From NCBI GenBank assembly GCA_913064925.1, contig CAJYBN010000120.1, forward strand, positions 1 through 8,549: a stretch of 8,549 nucleotides of DNA, given 5' to 3'. Below the pieces are notes generated by a model that was not told the DNA's origin, did not search any database, and saw only the letters and a program-made list of their open reading frames with translations. The translations under genes and the position numbers were made by a program. This document shows positions 6,287 to 8,549 of the stretch, one piece after another. How positions within the stretch are numbered: the stretch's first letter is position 1; the number at the start of each line of letters is the position of its first letter. This stretch comes from an uncultured Peptococcaceae bacterium. GTDB taxonomy: Bacteria > Bacillota > Desulfotomaculia > Desulfotomaculales > Desulfallaceae.

Positions 6287-6324
6287 CGCGTGCTGAATGC
6301 GCCCTCCGGCGCAGTCAGCACGCG
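6287..6324 (-). other. Long hairpin between pilin 2 and pilin 3
   Basis: CGCGTGCTGA (6287-6296) is the exact inverted repeat of TCAGCACGCG (6315-6324). Inside, after one A/G mismatch, TGCGCC pairs with GGCGCA (6298-6303 / 6308-6313) around a 4-base loop, giving 16 pairs. On the coding strand the loop reads GGAG. No T-run follows on the minus strand. It occupies the same relative place as the hairpin after pilin 1 but has an unrelated sequence, so the structure rather than the sequence seems conserved. Confidence 0.72.
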
Positions 6325-6346
6325 TGAAACGACGTTAGCTGAGCCT

Positions 6347-6844
6347 TTACCACCGTTGTAGAATTACCTGAAGCCCATAATCGAGCTTTACCACGTCGCC
6401 TGTATCTAAATTGCCGTCGTCCATGTCTCTGTCAATTAAAAGCATGAGATTGTCCGTCAGATTAGGTGCATGTGCAATTGTAATCCCGGCTCTGTCGCTC
6501 CATTTATCCCAGTCGTACTTCCCGCCGAAGGGCGTGTCTGCGGGAAAGCGCTCCAGGTAGGGGCCGTTCCAGCCGTCTACGTTACCCACGTTGGTCACGA
6601 ACCCAGGATCCTCACCTGGCATTTTGTCTTCCGGCCATTTGCCGGTATCGGTGTAGTAATTTAGCGCTGCGGCCTTAAAGGCCTTCAGATCAGCCTCCGC
6701 TTTGGCCACCTTCGCCTTTTCTACCGACTTGAAGGCATTGGGAGCAATGATGGCGGCCAGGATGCCGATGATGGCGATGACCACCAGCAGCTCCACCAAG
6801 GTGAAGCCGCGGTTGTCAAGGCGCAGGCTCGGGAAACGAAACAC
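6347..6844 (-). CDS. GspG-like prepilin, pilin 2
   Basis: A prepilin of 165 residues of the same class as pilin 1. The leader is 13 residues (MFRFPSLRLDNRG), cleaved before FTLVELLVVIAIIGILAAII. YYTDTGKWP is at about 63-71, GWNGPYLERFP at about 91-101, and the acidic loop DRDMDDGNLDTGD at about 138-150. The start is GTG at 6844. GGAGAGGA lies upstream but about 12 bases away, longer than ideal, so initiation may be weaker than for pilin 1. The leader LRLDNRG is shared with pilin 3 (LHLDNRG), which supports the start region. At the DNA level 37 bases encoding the N-terminal helix are identical to pilin 1, while the C-terminal third differs in sequence and length. This suggests duplication with divergence of the exposed domain. 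It could be an alternative major pilin or a minor one. Confidence 0.9.
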   Translation of the reverse strand: MFRFPSLRLDNRGFTLVELLVVIAIIGILAAIIAPNAFKSVEKAKVAKAEADLKAFKAAALNYYTDTGKWPEDKMPGEDPGFVTNVGNVDGWNGPYLERFPADTPFGGKYDWDKWSDRAGITIAHAPNLTDNLMLLIDRDMDDGNLDTGDVVKLDYGLQVILQRW

Positions 6845-6941
6845 CGATGGCTCACATCCTCTCCAGGGAAAAGAAATTACTCATAACCCACCCCCTGCCG
6901 ATAAAGGACACACGGTGGGACACTGCAAGATCCGGGTAGTC

Positions 6942-6992
6942 TGCCCCCAGCGCCTTACGGCGCTGGGGGCACAAAAGCATACTCAGCTTTTG
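6942..6992 (-). other. Double hairpin between pilin 1 and pilin 2
   Basis: The first structure is a perfect inverted repeat. GCCCCCAGCGCC (6943-6954) pairs with GGCGCTGGGGGC (6959-6970) around a 4-base loop, and an extra T-A pair at 6942/6971 gives 13 pairs. Next to it CAAAAGC (6972-6978) pairs with GCTTTTG (6986-6992) around 7 bases. On the minus (coding) strand no T-run follows the GC-rich stem, so a simple intrinsic terminator is not well supported. A 3' mRNA stabiliser or processing boundary that raises pilin 1 relative to downstream genes is more likely. The rest of the 206-base gap holds an AT-rich stretch just after the pilin 1 stop and no gene. Confidence 0.7.
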
Positions 6993-7051
6993 TTTTCTAC
7001 AGGTCAATGGCTTATAATATAGCTAAATAAAATAATAGCTTCTACAAAAAG

Positions 7052-7579
7052 TTACTGCACTTGCCCATCTGCTGAAATCAATATATTTACGTCTGTCGTA
7101 CTACCAGAATCATCATACTTAACAATTCCTTTATCCGCATCTGTCGTTCCATCTAAGTCAGCATCAATCCGCTCGGCTGCACTTTTAGGAACATCCTTGA
7201 TTGTCAAATACCGCTCAGTTGTGTCAGTATCCCCGTCAAAGTTTACCTCTGTATCCTTATTGTACTTATAACTATTACCCCACGGGTTTTTGCTCGGCCA
7301 ACGCTCCAGGTAGGGGCCGTTCCAGCCATCATTGTTATCGGTCTTCACAAAACCATCATCATCTGCGCCATCCTTAGGCCATTCGCCAGTATCCGTATAA
7401 TAATTCAGCGCCGCCGCTTTAATCGCTTTGTAATCCGCTTCGGCTGCCGCCACCTTGCCCTTCTCAATGGCCTTGAAGGCGTTGGGGGTGATAATGGCGG
7501 CCAGGATGCCGATGATGGCGATGACCACCAAAAGTTCCACCAGGGTAAAACCGCGGTTGTCCCTCAACTTTTTGCGCAT
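7052..7579 (-). CDS. GspG/PilA-like prepilin, pilin 1 (probable major pilin)
   Basis: This is a type IV prepilin of the GspG-like class, cleaved and methylated by a prepilin peptidase and polymerised into the fibre. From the ATG at 7579 it has 175 residues: a 10-residue leader MRKKLRDNRG, then FTLVELLVVIAIIGILAAII with Glu at mature position 5. The GspG-type signature YYTDTGEWP is at about 61-68 and WNGPYLERWP at about 86-95. An acidic loop, DADLDGTTDAD, at about 139-149 could bind calcium as in GspG. A longer frame begins at GTG 7615, but the ATG is preferred. AAAGGAGGT lies 6 bases upstream of it, and the leader length is then normal. It is first in the array and has the strongest ribosome binding site in the window, followed by a stable hairpin, which suggests the highest expression. 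Its C-terminal half is visibly AT-richer than pilC. Confidence 0.93.
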   Translation of the reverse strand: MRKKLRDNRGFTLVELLVVIAIIGILAAIITPNAFKAIEKGKVAAAEADYKAIKAAALNYYTDTGEWPKDGADDDGFVKTDNNDGWNGPYLERWPSKNPWGNSYKYNKDTEVNFDGDTDTTERYLTIKDVPKSAAERIDADLDGTTDADKGIVKYDDSGSTTDVNILISADGQVQ

Positions 7580-7585
7580 TATGTA

Positions 7586-7594
7586 ACCTCCTTT
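7586..7594 (-). promoter_or_regulatory. Strong ribosome binding site of pilin 1
   Basis: On the minus strand AAAGGAGGT stands 6 bases before the ATG at 7579. It is nearly the full anti-Shine-Dalgarno complement and decides the start against the upstream GTG at 7615. Confidence 0.85.
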
Positions 7595-7611
7595 ACAAAA
7601 ATTTTCCCTAC

Positions 7612-8549
7612 TCACCTGCCCAGCCCCTGCATCATGCTGGTGAACATGGGCAGGAGCACCGAAAGGACGATGAACCCCACTATGCCGCCCAGGAAGACAA
7701 TCAGCACCGGCTCCAGCACGCTGGAGAGGCGGCCCACGGTGATGTTCACTTCCTGGTCGTAAAAGGTGCCAATGCGGACCAGCAGCGCCTCCAGGCTGCC
7801 GGTTTCTTCCCCCACGGCAATCATGCGGATGACCAGCGGGGGGAAGATGCCGCTTTCTTCCAGGGGGCCGGCCAGGCCCTGCCCCTCCCGCACGCTTTCC
7901 TGCGCCCTGGCCACGCCGTCCGCCACCACCTGGTTGCCGGCGGTTTTCTTCACCACTTCCAGGGCCTGGATGATGGGCACCCCGCCTTTGAGCATGGCGG
8001 CCAGGGTGCGGGCGAAGCGGGAAATGATTATTTTTTTCAGCACCGGTCCGAATACGGGCATTTTCAGGACCAGGCGGTCCCAGATCTCCCGGCCCCGGGG
8101 CGAGGCCCGCAGGCGCTGAAAGCCGAAAGCCGCCGCCAGCGGAAACAGCGGGAGAAGGTACCAGTAGCGTCCCACCAGGCGGCTGGCTCCCATCACCACC
8201 CGTGTGGGCAGGGGCAGGGGTACACCCATGTTCTGGATGGTGTTGATGATGGAGGGCAGGACGAAGGTGAGCACGAAGGTGAGGATGACCACAGCAAAGC
8301 CCAGAACCATGGTGGGATAGGTGAGGGCCGACTTCACCTTTTCCCTCACCTCGTGTTCCCTTTCAAAATGGCCGGCCAGGCTCTCCAGCACCTCGTCCAG
8401 CACGCCGCCCACTTCCCCGGCCTCCACCATGCTGATGAAGATCTCGGGGAAGACCGACGGGTAGGCGCCGAAGGATTCAGCCAGAGAGTGGCCCTGCTCC
8501 AGGCGGGCGGTCACCCCGCGCACCACCTCTTTGAGTACCCGGCCCTCTA
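7612..8549 (-). CDS. pilC: Type IV pilus inner-membrane platform protein PilC (T2SSF family), 5' end missing
   Basis: PilC/GspF is the polytopic membrane protein on which pilins are assembled, working with cytoplasmic ATPases. The frame stays open to the right edge, so about 311 residues are visible against roughly 400 in the family; about 90 N-terminal residues are missing. Two T2SSF repeats can be recognised. The first contains SLAESFGAYPSVFP, then EAGEVGGVLDEVLESLAGHFE, then a membrane segment (FVLTFVLPSI). The second begins near MPVFGPVLKKIIISRFARTL, continues AMLKGGVPIIQALE and GEETGSLEALL, and ends in a strongly hydrophobic helix (VLIVFLGGIVGFIVLSVLLP). A GTG inside the visible part is not the real start, because coding sequence continues upstream. 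The TGA stop overlaps a GTG of the next reading frame (GTGA, 7612-7615), and the pilin 1 ATG follows 32 bases later, so the two are one transcript. The identification is firm; whether it serves pili or a secretion pseudopilus cannot be told from this gene alone. Confidence 0.95.
   Translation of the reverse strand, partial: EGRVLKEVVRGVTARLEQGHSLAESFGAYPSVFPEIFISMVEAGEVGGVLDEVLESLAGHFEREHEVREKVKSALTYPTMVLGFAVVILTFVLTFVLPSIINTIQNMGVPLPLPTRVVMGASRLVGRYWYLLPLFPLAAAFGFQRLRASPRGREIWDRLVLKMPVFGPVLKKIIISRFARTLAAMLKGGVPIIQALEVVKKTAGNQVVADGVARAQESVREGQGLAGPLEESGIFPPLVIRMIAVGEETGSLEALLVRIGTFYDQEVNITVGRLSSVLEPVLIVFLGGIVGFIVLSVLLPMFTSMMQGLGR

Noticed and set aside
6970..7040. Possible promoter in the AT-rich stretch after pilin 1 (TTGACC then TATGCT on the minus strand)
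   Set aside because: The spacing is about 20 bases and alternative pairs match poorly, so it is not better than chance in AT-rich DNA.
4763..7579. Repeated pilin 5' segments considered as a CRISPR-like or mobile repeat
   Set aside because: The repeats are in-frame coding DNA for the conserved pilin helix, spaced by whole genes. No transposase, terminal repeats or target duplications are seen.

Overview
The window is a single-direction type IV pilus / type II-secretion-like gene cluster. Every gene I can support lies on the minus strand, so the operon reads from the right edge (8549) to the left edge (1). The likely source is a Gram-positive-lineage anaerobe of the Desulfotomaculum/Pelotomaculum (Clostridia, Peptococcaceae) type. 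That is an inference from the cluster layout, moderately high G+C, strong AGGAGG-type ribosome binding sites and GspG-like pilins ending in an acidic D-x-D-x-D loop. No marker gene fixes the species.

Layout in transcription order: pilC (platform protein, 5' end outside the window); four full-length GspG-like pilins in tandem (pilins 1 to 4); a 35-codon pilin N-terminal fragment; a GspI/PilV-like minor pilin; a GspJ/PilW-like minor pilin; a PilX/GspK-like protein with a repetitive beta-solenoid-like body; a GspH/FimT-like minor pilin; pilM (actin-like cytoplasmic ring protein); and pilN (inner-membrane alignment protein, 3' end outside the window). pilO would be expected next, and an assembly ATPase (pilB/pilT) and prepilin peptidase elsewhere, but none is visible here.

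How they work together (family knowledge): PilC organises assembly in the membrane. The prepilins are cleaved before the conserved Phe and polymerised, and the minor pilins I/J/K(X)/H are thought to form the priming and tip complex. PilM binds the N-terminal VNLLP-type peptide of PilN to link the cytoplasmic motor to the membrane alignment complex. Several genes are coupled: GTGA overlaps at pilC/pilin 1 reading frame and pilM/pilN, and an ATGA overlap at pilin fragment/GspI-like.

The unusual region is the pilin array (about 4763-7615). The copies share nearly identical 5' ends, including an exact 37-nt repeat between pilins 1 and 2, but have different C-terminal halves. Large hairpins follow pilins 1 and 2. 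Pilin 4 has no usable in-frame start codon, and the fifth copy is only an N-terminal stub. This looks like an actively duplicating and decaying pilin array inside a recognisable system. I do not see evidence for a wholly new system. No RNA gene, transposase, CRISPR array or plus-strand gene is supported, and no gene-free stretch exceeds about 210 bases.
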